A stretch of DNA of 64,000 bases from assembly GCA_003669585.1 (NCBI GenBank), contig QWOQ01000018.1, positions 1 to 64,000 of the forward strand, in the 5' to 3' direction. The position numbers and the translations under genes are program-made. This document shows positions 9,601 to 17,290 of this stretch, one piece after another. Numbering within the stretch: the stretch's first letter is position 1; each line of letters starts with the position of its first letter. The notes under the pieces are model-generated. The model made no database searches. It saw only the letters and a list, made by a program, of their open reading frames with translations, and was not told the origin of the DNA. This DNA comes from Planctomycetota bacterium (GTDB lineage Bacteria > Planctomycetota > Planctomycetia > Pirellulales > UBA1268).

Positions 9601-9691
9601 GGCGATCAGTGACGATCACTGGTTTTCCATAGCGATGGCGGATACGACCGAGTTGAGAACAGCAGGCAATCCTCAACCAGCACGGCAATAA
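6686..9691 (+). CDS. Large membrane-anchored or secreted protein of unknown function
   Basis: I do not recognise this 1001-residue protein. It starts MAKKHAGIILVGSFLSG with one hydrophobic segment, a signal peptide or anchor. Residues to about 380 are polar, low in structure and rich in Ser, Glu, Arg and Pro. From about 410 the sequence looks folded: an alpha-helical part (410-600), then a region with alternating strands (TTIRFIPDTHTVNCELEVSG), and a C-terminal part with VRIVFASHRPLHVEFRDG and an Arg/Lys-rich patch. No catalytic motif was found. The ATG at 6686 is preferred to the GTG at 6665 because it places the hydrophobic segment near the start. Probably specific to planctomycetes, which is inference. 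Confidence 0.7.
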   Translation: MAKKHAGIILVGSFLSGVLFTGGVVMPHALKPCAEPFFGLEDPREKENVQKNSIAVEKSNRDANFLEVQKDQNAQKSRVKMASVIEGASSKPEGINKEPSIRSEPVESRFLESPFREVLREVSPLQWISPRPESDEAAVNSEAESPLHNDISLRAVDRNLNQQENPIEKRLFSTQRLLHARATEEDSKTSSLIVRQESGSPDERMRQYSLKRGSSKTAPSIPTFTNVVQESSGEVFPLKPAIPSGEQPARVASRPGAQKQNRLSSPIQQSTIHDEGNLRNEGPATNNRTILSRPMATDSQETIVSKTADLDSQDHMNIVVDSDSLGAAPLPGESLNDPDRRNWSDSTVESFVQQPESRPEPRLALRNVPDQDQPRVRMLPRIWMQERVLPRMAEALGTRTVPYSPPSVVPIDGWPNPAAMFLQIEQIHGDQRTSGWIVLVQKKLADLLATRGPQDPSAGPLMVELNAAVAEGMHIADVSENIANASSLRRSALALSRRVVVWQAVRGAFESPSLQNVPNEEELIHIQQQSLQLINAIEQFESGSDDMAAMNIATTVSHLSRSPVPAAEKIVIAVGEHYMAPNVRLAIHQRLLDKLMPESSVETGRVAEIILGHKVSGTRTVEQSTTIRFIPDTHTVNCELEVSGKIDSRTVTDTGGVSMTSRGASKFIVHKPIKLSPNGLSIGPAKGTASTNSRLSDLETSFDSVPVVRSLVREIAKNQREEKLPEANQEIINKLISQACRRVDDEAGTKIKTLEDQIRQKVWQPLDRLGLAPTAVAFETAQSRATVRLRLAADGQLASHTPRPRAPPESLLSLQVNDSSLNNMLDRLGLAGKNFALEDLLSHVSRQLSQEPQIPEDLPEGVRIVFASHRPLHVEFRDGLVHVRVALASIEFGRRSWQDVVAQVCYKPSINVRKVVLEREGPIQIGGEGHRGRFELALRTIFGKIFAKERPIQVMPENLVVHPRLQTACVVQAISDDHWFSIAMADTTELRTAGNPQPARQ

Positions 9692-9888
9692 AAAACGGCA
9701 GCGTGTTGGGAGATGCAAGAGGCCTGTTGCGTCTTTGCTTTCGCGTCGCAAAACCGTAGAACCTCGAGAGTCTGCTACACTTTTTCGCACAGGGTTTCGT
9801 TCGCAGTGTGCGGAAATAAAGTTGCTCGAAACCGCTATTTGCGACGCATTCATTCCATAGGATTGAGAGACGACAAAGTAACAAACAC

Positions 9889-11340
9889 ATGACCAGTCAA
9901 TCTTCGAAGATCATCGGGAACGAAAATGTTCGTACGGAATCGGACAGCATGGGGCAAATCAACGTGCCATCCGACTGCTACTGGGGCGCACAGACAGAAC
10001 GCTCTCGAGATAATTTTAAAATTGGTGTTGAACGATTCCAGTGGGGACGATTAGTCAAAAAAGCTCTTGGAATCCTGAAGAAATGTGCAGCTCTTGCCAA
10101 CGGTGAACTCAATCAGCTTCCTGCGGAAAAAGTGACGCTGATTGTTCAGGCTGCCAATGAGGTTATTTCTGGAAAACTCGATGCACATTTTCCACTGGTT
10201 GTTTTTCAGACAGGTTCTGGAACACAGTCCAATATGAATGCCAACGAGGTGATTTCCAACCGTGCAATTGAGTTGGCTGGTGGGCAGATGGGATCGAAGA
10301 AACCAGTTCATCCAAATGACGATGTCAATCGGGGGCAGTCTTCAAATGATACGTTTCCAACGGCGATGCACATTGCCGCGGTGGAATCGATACAGACTCG
10401 TCTTCTACCGGCCGTACGGCAATTGCGGGATGTGTTTTATGAATTAGAAAAAAAATTTGCAGCAATCGTAAAAGTTGGACGAACTCATCTTCAGGACGCG
10501 ACGCCAATTACGCTCGGACAGGAAATCTCAAGTTGGCGATCACAACTCGACGACCGAATGACCTCTATTGAAAGATCGATGCCGGGTCTTTACGAACTTG
10601 CGATCGGTGGCACGGCCGTCGGTACCGGCATGAATGCCCATCCACGATTTGGAAATACAACCGCGGCATACATTGCCAAAGAAACAGGTTTCCCTTTTGT
10701 TTCAGCGGAGAATAAATTTGCAGCACTTGCAGCGCATGACGCGATTGTAGAAATGAGCGCGGCTCTGCGAGGCCTCGCCATGGCGATGTTTAAGATTGCG
10801 AACGATATTCGTTGGCTGGCAGCTGGGCCGAGGGCAAATATTGCAGAAATCTCGATTCCTGAAAATGAGCCAGGAAGTTCGATCATGCCAGGAAAGGTCA
10901 ACCCTACGCAGTGCGAAGCAATGACGATGGTTTGCGCGCAGGTATTCGGCAACGATGCCACGGTGGCCTTTGCCGGATCTCAGGGAAATTTTCAACTCAA
11001 CGTTTATAAACCGGTCATGATTCACAACGTGCTTGAATCGGCGGATCTTCTCGCAGACGCGTCGGATTCGATGCGGATTCACTGTGCGACAGGAATTCAA
11101 CCAAACCTTGAGCGTATAAAACACCACCTCGACGATTCACTCATGCTTGTGACAGCGTTAAACCCCCACATCGGTTATGAAAAAGCGGCAACGATCGCAA
11201 AGAAGGCACACGTTGAAGGCACGAGTCTGCGGGATGCAGCTCTTTCACTCACCTATGTGACCGCTGATGAATACGACCGGTGGGTCATTCCATCAGAAAT
11301 GACTCACCCCATAGAGCCGCCTTCAAATTCTAAAAGTTAA
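9889..11340 (+). CDS. fumC: Fumarate hydratase, class II
   Basis: Iron-independent fumarase of the TCA cycle: fumarate plus water gives L-malate. The 483-residue protein has the full class II pattern: [33 protein letters not shown] (the His/Ser substrate loop), [12 protein letters not shown] and the superfamily signature [13 protein letters not shown]. The length matches FumC. ATG 9889 gives the expected N-terminus, ending with [21 protein letters not shown]. The gene is monocistronic as far as can be seen and converges on glnB. Confidence 0.96.
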   Translation: MTSQSSKIIGNENVRTESDSMGQINVPSDCYWGAQTERSRDNFKIGVERFQWGRLVKKALGILKKCAALANGELNQLPAEKVTLIVQAANEVISGKLDAHFPLVVFQTGSGTQSNMNANEVISNRAIELAGGQMGSKKPVHPNDDVNRGQSSNDTFPTAMHIAAVESIQTRLLPAVRQLRDVFYELEKKFAAIVKVGRTHLQDATPITLGQEISSWRSQLDDRMTSIERSMPGLYELAIGGTAVGTGMNAHPRFGNTTAAYIAKETGFPFVSAENKFAALAAHDAIVEMSAALRGLAMAMFKIANDIRWLAAGPRANIAEISIPENEPGSSIMPGKVNPTQCEAMTMVCAQVFGNDATVAFAGSQGNFQLNVYKPVMIHNVLESADLLADASDSMRIHCATGIQPNLERIKHHLDDSLMLVTALNPHIGYEKAATIAKKAHVEGTSLRDAALSLTYVTADEYDRWVIPSEMTHPIEPPSNSKS

Positions 11341-11431
11341 TCGTACTCGGACAAATCCAAAGGGGTGCATCCAATTCCAACGCAATTGTGGAGAGATGCG
11401 TCACATTGTGAGATGAAGAGCATCGCCTGTT

Positions 11432-11966
<535 letters not shown>

Positions 11967-12062
11967 AAAAAACATGGAGAACCGGCTCAACGAAATGAGG
12001 GAAGCAGATAAAAAACATTGAAATGGCCGCAAGGATGGAGCAGCTGGCGTGGTGACAAAGCC

Positions 12063-12080
12063 TGTCACAACGATGTGACA
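12063..12080. promoter_or_regulatory. Palindromic activator site 2 upstream of glnB
   Basis: TGTCACA-ACGA-TGTGACA, a perfect inverted repeat with the same arms and four-base spacer as the site at 11949. It is about 230 bases upstream of the predicted glnB start and 114 bases from site 1. An extra half-site GTGACA occurs at 12052-12057. Confidence 0.5.
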
Positions 12081-12087
12081 AGAGTTA

Positions 12088-12109
12088 CATCAACAGAACA
12101 CTGTTGATG
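12088..12109. other. Perfect 9-bp inverted repeat after the sigma-54 activator gene
   Basis: CATCAACAG and CTGTTGATG flank a four-base centre. It lies 24 bases beyond the stop of the activator gene (minus strand). No T-run follows, so it is either a weak terminator hairpin or another operator in the glnB upstream region. Confidence 0.4.
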
Positions 12110-12132
12110 TCATGCAAAGCGCCCACTTTGTC

Positions 12133-13575
12133 TTAATGACTTTTGAGTTCAGCCGCAGGGACTGCCTGTTCGGGAACTCCTTCGCGACGAAACATTGCGC
12201 CGTCGATACCATTGGTTTTCATAAGACGGTAGAGAGTGCCACGCGGCAAGCGGGCTTCTCGGGCGGCTGCAGAAACGTCGCCCCCATGTCGCATCAGCAG
12301 TTCGTTGAGATACTGCTTCTCAAAGATCGCCATATGCTGATCGCGCATGGCAAAATAGCCTGCGGCCATCGCATCAATCGCAGCGCCTTGTCCTGCGGCC
12401 ACGACAATCTCATCGGGAAGATCTTCCACGGCAATAATCGGTGAACGAGTCATGGCAACGGCACGACGAACAACATTTTGAAGTTCTCGAACATTTCCAG
12501 GCCAACGGTAGTTTTTGAGAATTTGGTAGGTGTCGCTTGACATTCCACCGACGGGACGTTGCATCTCTAAGCCTGCGCGATTGGTGAAGTATTCCGCCAA
12601 TAATCCAATGTCATCGCCTCTGTGACGCAGAGGAGGCAGATCGATTCGCACAACGTGAATGCGGTAAAAAAGATCTCTCCGAAACTCACCTCGTTCGATC
12701 GATGTGTCGAGATTTCGGGCAGTCGCTGCCACAACACGCACGTCGACCGGATTTTCTTGACGGGCGCCAACTCGCCGCACTCGCCGTTCCTGAAGCACTC
12801 TGAGTAACTTGGCCTGCAGCGGCAAAGGCAGTTCCCCAATTTCGTCGAGAAAGAGCGTGCCTCCGTCTGCGAATTCCACAAGCCCCATTCGTCTGGAGTC
12901 AGCTCCTGTAAAGGCGCCTCTTTCGTGACCAAAAAGTTCACTTTCCAGAAGCATGTCCGGAATTGCTCCACAATCAACGGGCACAAAAGGTCCCGATGCG
13001 CGTCGGCTGCGGCGATGCAATGAACGAGCAACTAATTCTTTCCCGGTCCCAGTTTCTCCTGTAACAAGAACATCGACATTGCTTGAGGCCACTCGATCAA
13101 TGATTGAGTAGACCTGCTGCATAGGCTGGCTTTCACCGACAAAGTCATCAAACGTGTAGGGTCGCTCGATGGCTCTGCGTAACACCTCTTCAGCAGCGCG
13201 TCGTCGTGACGATACAAGGAGTCGAGCGAGCGTATCCTCAAGGTCGATCTCCACTCGCTTGAGATCAATGTAGTCGCCGGCGCCGGCCTGAAGGCAGGCT
13301 CTTGCAGTGACAGCATTTGAATGCGGATCAATGACAACGATTGGCAACTGGGGATCTGCTCGTAAAACAGCAGCAAAGAGAATTTCTGCAGAAGGTCCAG
13401 GCTGTCGGACAGTCACGATGCCGAGGTCCCAGCTATCTCGGGCAATGCTCAACATTGCAGCTTCAAGAGATTCCTCGACGTGCAGTTCCATCGGCTGCAG
13501 TCGAGCGACGAGTGATGCGTAAGGGAGGCCCGATCGGCCAGCCGGATCAATGACAAGGATGCGTGGTTGCTGCAC
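12133..13575 (-). CDS. Sigma-54-dependent transcriptional activator with a degenerate receiver domain (NtrC-like)
   Basis: Activates sigma-54 RNA polymerase using ATP. Residues 1-125 resemble a receiver (starting RILVIDPAG), but the phospho-Asp position reads Thr in DLGIVTVRQPG and the acidic pair is reduced to one Asp. The AAA+ domain is complete: GETGTGKE (Walker A), GAFTGA (sigma-54 contact) and LFLDEIGE (Walker B). A Fis-type HTH ends the protein, with GGDVSAAAREARLPRGTLYRLM. The start chosen is GTG 13575, with GGAG five bases upstream (480 residues); a longer frame begins at 13668. It sits just upstream of glnB on the same strand, so glnB is a likely target. No partner kinase is seen. 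Control by phosphorylation is unlikely, and PII or ligand control is possible. Confidence 0.9.
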   Translation of the reverse strand: MQQPRILVIDPAGRSGLPYASLVARLQPMELHVEESLEAAMLSIARDSWDLGIVTVRQPGPSAEILFAAVLRADPQLPIVVIDPHSNAVTARACLQAGAGDYIDLKRVEIDLEDTLARLLVSSRRRAAEEVLRRAIERPYTFDDFVGESQPMQQVYSIIDRVASSNVDVLVTGETGTGKELVARSLHRRSRRASGPFVPVDCGAIPDMLLESELFGHERGAFTGADSRRMGLVEFADGGTLFLDEIGELPLPLQAKLLRVLQERRVRRVGARQENPVDVRVVAATARNLDTSIERGEFRRDLFYRIHVVRIDLPPLRHRGDDIGLLAEYFTNRAGLEMQRPVGGMSSDTYQILKNYRWPGNVRELQNVVRRAVAMTRSPIIAVEDLPDEIVVAAGQGAAIDAMAAGYFAMRDQHMAIFEKQYLNELLMRHGGDVSAAAREARLPRGTLYRLMKTNGIDGAMFRREGVPEQAVPAAELKSH

Positions 13576-13857
13576 GGCGACTCCAAAAATCACGGAAGGG
13601 GACAATCGCTCACAAACCGCCACAGAATCGAAGATACCAAAAGTATGGGGTTGAGGTGTTGTCGCCACAAATACTACTCACGGTTTTCGCATGCCATCGA
13701 GAATTGTTTTTGTGCGAGATAAACTCTGGTACATTTTTCCCACCCCGGTTCATTGAACTCATAGAAGAAGGTAAATGACCCGACCCCTAAGTAGTTCGGT
13801 CGAGATTTCCAAAGCACATCGACCGATTCGAATCACAACGGAGGCATACGCAGTCTG

Positions 13858-15996
13858 ATGGCAATCGATCCCTATTCCCCGTGTCCGGGTGGCACGGGCA
13901 AGAAACTTAAATTCTGCTGTTCTGATTTGATTGGTGATCTTGAGCAAATTGATCGACTGATCGAAGGTGATCAGATTTCAAGTGCACTCGAGAATGTTTC
14001 CAAAGTGGAAGATCGTTGTCCCGGTAGGGCTTGCGTGATGGCAATCAAAACCAAGCTTGAGCTTGCGAGTGGAAAAATTGAAGAAGCCACAAAAACAGGC
14101 CGTGCAATGCTCGAAGCATTTCCAGAAAACACGTTGGCACTTGCGCAGTCGTCCTTGCTCGACGCCGTGGCAGGTCACTTTCAAGAAGCAGCAGATCGCT
14201 TTGATCGTTCCCGCGACGCAACAGGCGCTGAAATCACAGCCGATTTAGTTCGAATTGCGGCAACGCTGGTACAAGCTGCTGCACAAGCACGACAAACGGG
14301 TTTCGCTCATGGACTTGTGGAGTGGATGAACGCAGCTTCTCTTGGCAGCGATGAAGATCGGAGAATGCTAGCGGGAATTGTGGCAGGTTCCGGCGTACCG
14401 CTGGCGCTTCGTGCCAGAGAAGTACTTGCCGAATGCCCGAGCGATGCATCGTACAAAAAAGAGTTTGGCATTGCGCTTGAATGTGCCAGATCGTGGAAGC
14501 TTTCGCGGGCCTTGCGAACTTTTCGCAGTCTCATCGGAACCGCTGGAACCGTGAGAGAATTGTGGGTCAACATAGCAATTCTTTCAGAGATGCTTGCTCG
14601 ACCAGCCGAAGCAGCGCAAGCCTGGATTGAATTAACGCGATGCGTCTCGGTGCCTTACGACGATCAGGTTGAAGCCATGGCTCGGGCAATGGCACTTGAA
14701 CAGGAGGCAAACCTCGATCGTGTTCCGATGATTGCAGTGGAGAGAGATCGCGTGACTCTCGATTCCCCCGAATTGTCGATTGAAATGATTGATGAAAAAT
14801 TACGACAAAATCACCACTGCGAAAGCTTAACGGTCGATCGCACTGGCTGGCTTGAAAAAGGAACAGTACCTCCGCGTTCGGCGTGGCAAATCTACGAATC
14901 GCCAACAAATCAGGGCGATTCAGAAAGAGCAATCGCCACACTTTTAGTTTTTGGTCGACAGACCGATCGTCCGGCAGAAGCTATTTTGCAGGGATTCGCC
15001 CCCGATATGGCAGCCGCCCAAAAACTCCTAGAACCTTTATTAGAGGCCACATTCCTGAAAGAGGAATCAAACGCCCCAATGCCGAAGGCGAGCCCAACGG
15101 TCTGGTTGCTTTCGAGTCGTTATCGTCGAGTTTCTCCTGCGGCGGCAGGTTCGGAGGTTGCAGGATCAACCCAAGAAAATGCAGAGGCCGTAGATGCCCG
15201 TTCCAGGGAGGCTCTCTGGAATCGATTTGAGAGGCTCTGGCCAGAGACGCCTCTTCCAGAACTTCAAGGCAAGTCGCCCCGTGATGCGATGAAAGACCCA
15301 ACGATGTTGCTCCGCGTGGACGCAATGATCACTGAAGGAGAAGCAGGATCGCGTCGTGCCGATGCGACCGAGGCATGGGGAGTCGTTCGCTCCTCCCTTG
15401 GAATGTCTGTTCCTCAACCGGTTCAGTCGAAGCATCCGCTTGAAGAATTTCCTCCTTTGCGATGGCATCGAATTGTCATGAAGGAACTCGAGATCGATGA
15501 ACTGCGAGGAATCTTTCTGATGGCGCTAGAGGCTGGCTTTGATTTGGCGGCTCAGCGTGCTGCAGAGGCCTTGCTCGAAAAAACTGATTCCACCCCGGAA
15601 GATCACTGGGAGGCTTTGGGTTTACTCGAAGAGCGGGCTCTGCAAACAGATGCAAAGCTTGAATGTATTGCAAAACTTCGAGATGTGGCGAAAAAGCTTA
15701 AAACCAGTGATGGAATGATTGATGTTGCCGAACTACGCGTGAGGCTTCAACGTGGCGAACAGTCAGAGATTGCACGGTTGCTTGATCGCATGCGGCGCGA
15801 ACATTCGCGTGATCGAAAGGTCATTGAGGCTCTTGCCGGCGTACTGTCGGAAGCGGGGGTCGATCTGTCATCGCTTGCTGCACAGGTTTCACAGTCTGCA
15901 GCCCCGCAATCAACTGAAACACAAGGCATCTGGACACCCGGTGGCGATACGACCGGATCGGCCTCTGGTAAGAAAGCAATTTGGACCCCCGACTGA
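13858..15996 (+). CDS. SEC-C motif and TPR-repeat protein
   Basis: A 712-residue protein beginning with a zinc-binding SEC-C variant, YSPCPGGTGKKLKFCC (residues 5-20), the motif found at the end of SecA and on many bacterial proteins. The remainder is almost entirely alpha-helical with tetratricopeptide-like repeats (for example residues 25-110 and 560-690). The last 25 residues are flexible and carry a twice-repeated motif, GIWTPGG and AIWTPD, the second at the very C-terminus. No signal peptide. The ATG at 13858 has GGAGG 13 bases upstream, rather far. Divergent from the sigma-54 activator. Likely a scaffold or adaptor; partner unknown. Confidence 0.8.
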   Translation: MAIDPYSPCPGGTGKKLKFCCSDLIGDLEQIDRLIEGDQISSALENVSKVEDRCPGRACVMAIKTKLELASGKIEEATKTGRAMLEAFPENTLALAQSSLLDAVAGHFQEAADRFDRSRDATGAEITADLVRIAATLVQAAAQARQTGFAHGLVEWMNAASLGSDEDRRMLAGIVAGSGVPLALRAREVLAECPSDASYKKEFGIALECARSWKLSRALRTFRSLIGTAGTVRELWVNIAILSEMLARPAEAAQAWIELTRCVSVPYDDQVEAMARAMALEQEANLDRVPMIAVERDRVTLDSPELSIEMIDEKLRQNHHCESLTVDRTGWLEKGTVPPRSAWQIYESPTNQGDSERAIATLLVFGRQTDRPAEAILQGFAPDMAAAQKLLEPLLEATFLKEESNAPMPKASPTVWLLSSRYRRVSPAAAGSEVAGSTQENAEAVDARSREALWNRFERLWPETPLPELQGKSPRDAMKDPTMLLRVDAMITEGEAGSRRADATEAWGVVRSSLGMSVPQPVQSKHPLEEFPPLRWHRIVMKELEIDELRGIFLMALEAGFDLAAQRAAEALLEKTDSTPEDHWEALGLLEERALQTDAKLECIAKLRDVAKKLKTSDGMIDVAELRVRLQRGEQSEIARLLDRMRREHSRDRKVIEALAGVLSEAGVDLSSLAAQVSQSAAPQSTETQGIWTPGGDTTGSASGKKAIWTPD

Positions 15997-16051
15997 TTAT
16001 CTTGTTGACGATTGATCCACCGGTTGTTGTTGGAGAGGCTACAGGTTTTCG

Positions 16052-17209
16052 ATGGCCATTTTTTCACGAGAGAGTGTGGCCAACGAGTCAGATGCAATTT
16101 TCATGCATCGAGCCATCGAACTTGCCCAAAAGGGAGAAGGGCGAGTTGAGCCAAACCCAATGGTGGGGGCGGTTATCACTCGCAATAACATTGTGGTTGG
16201 GGAAGGATTTCATGGAGCTTTTGGCGGGCCACATGCGGAAACAATAGCCCTCGGTATCGCCGGAGAGAGTGCTCGTGGCGGCACGCTGTATGTCACGCTT
16301 GAACCGTGTTGCCATACCGGTAAGACGCCTCCGTGCGTAGATGCGGTCATCGCTTCGGGAGTCTCTCGGGTTGTGGTCGCTGTGGAGGATCCATTTCCAG
16401 CGATGATGGGCCGCAGCCTTGAACTGCTGAAAAAAACGGGAATCGATGTCACTTTGGGAACATGCCGCAAAGAAGCCGACCGTCTTATGGCTCCGTATCA
16501 GAAACTGATTGCAACGAAAAAACCTTGGGTTATCGCAAAGTGGGCGATGAGTCTTGATGGCAGGATTGCTACCACCACCGGAGAGAGCCGATGGATTTCT
16601 TCCGAGGCTTCTCGTGCGCAAGTACACCATCTGCGTGGCCGCATCGATGGAATCGTGATTGGAATCGGCACCGCGATTACCGACGACCCCTTGCTCACCG
16701 CCAGGCCCAAAGGCGTTCGAACTCCGGTACGCATCGTTCTTGATTCACATGCAAGATTACCAATCGCAAGCCAACTCGTCAGGTCGGCGAAAGAGGTTCC
16801 ATTGATCGTTGTCGTCGAAAATGGCGCACCGCATGCGAGCGTTCAAAGCCTTGAGCAGTTGGGTTGTGAAATCATGCATTTTTCGGGAAATCGCTCGGAG
16901 AGAATCATTGGATTACTGGAAGAATGTGGCCGAAGACGCATGACGAATCTGCTCGTTGAAGGAGGCGCGGAGGTACTTGGAACGCTCTTCGATTCTTGCT
17001 GTGTGGATGAAACGTGGGCTTTTATCGCCCCGATTCTCATTGGCGGCGAAAACTCTCGTTCGCAATCAAGCGGAGGAAGCGTGGGCGGCAATGGCCGAAA
17101 ACTTCTTCTCGATGCAATTGGAATTGAAATTGAATCAGCCAAAAGAAGTGGTGGCGATTTGCTGATTCGTGGAGTTGTGCAACGCCCGAACGGCCCCAAG
17201 CATGGGTGA
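16052..17209 (+). CDS. ribD: Bifunctional riboflavin biosynthesis deaminase/reductase RibD
   Basis: Catalyses the second and third steps of riboflavin synthesis: deamination of the pyrimidine ring, then NADPH reduction of the ribose. The N-terminal deaminase has the zinc site HAET and EPCCHTGKTPPC (about residues 60-95). The C-terminal reductase starts at KPWVIAKWAMSLDGRIAT and has LLVEGGAEVLGTLFD near 305. The length of 385 fits. Start ATG 16052, 55 bases after the SEC-C gene and possibly co-transcribed. An in-frame ATG at 16103 would remove little and still leave the active site. A strong hairpin follows at 17223. Confidence 0.95.
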   Translation: MAIFSRESVANESDAIFMHRAIELAQKGEGRVEPNPMVGAVITRNNIVVGEGFHGAFGGPHAETIALGIAGESARGGTLYVTLEPCCHTGKTPPCVDAVIASGVSRVVVAVEDPFPAMMGRSLELLKKTGIDVTLGTCRKEADRLMAPYQKLIATKKPWVIAKWAMSLDGRIATTTGESRWISSEASRAQVHHLRGRIDGIVIGIGTAITDDPLLTARPKGVRTPVRIVLDSHARLPIASQLVRSAKEVPLIVVVENGAPHASVQSLEQLGCEIMHFSGNRSERIIGLLEECGRRRMTNLLVEGGAEVLGTLFDSCCVDETWAFIAPILIGGENSRSQSSGGSVGGNGRKLLLDAIGIEIESAKRSGGDLLIRGVVQRPNGPKHG

Positions 17210-17222
17210 ACGGTAAAAAGTT

Positions 17223-17260
17223 GATCCCTCGGCGGGCGTTGTTCTGCTCGCCGAGGGATC
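17223..17260. terminator. Bidirectional terminator between ribD and the 17291-19771 gene
   Basis: A 15-bp stem with one mismatch (GATCCCTCGGCGGGC with GCTCGCCGAGGGATC) and an eight-base loop lies between two convergent genes. On the minus strand the stem is followed by AACTTTTT, giving the better intrinsic terminator for the gene ending at 17291. On the plus strand only ATTT follows. Confidence 0.8.
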
Positions 17261-17290
17261 ATTTGCATCGATGTACCAATAAGGTTCCAA

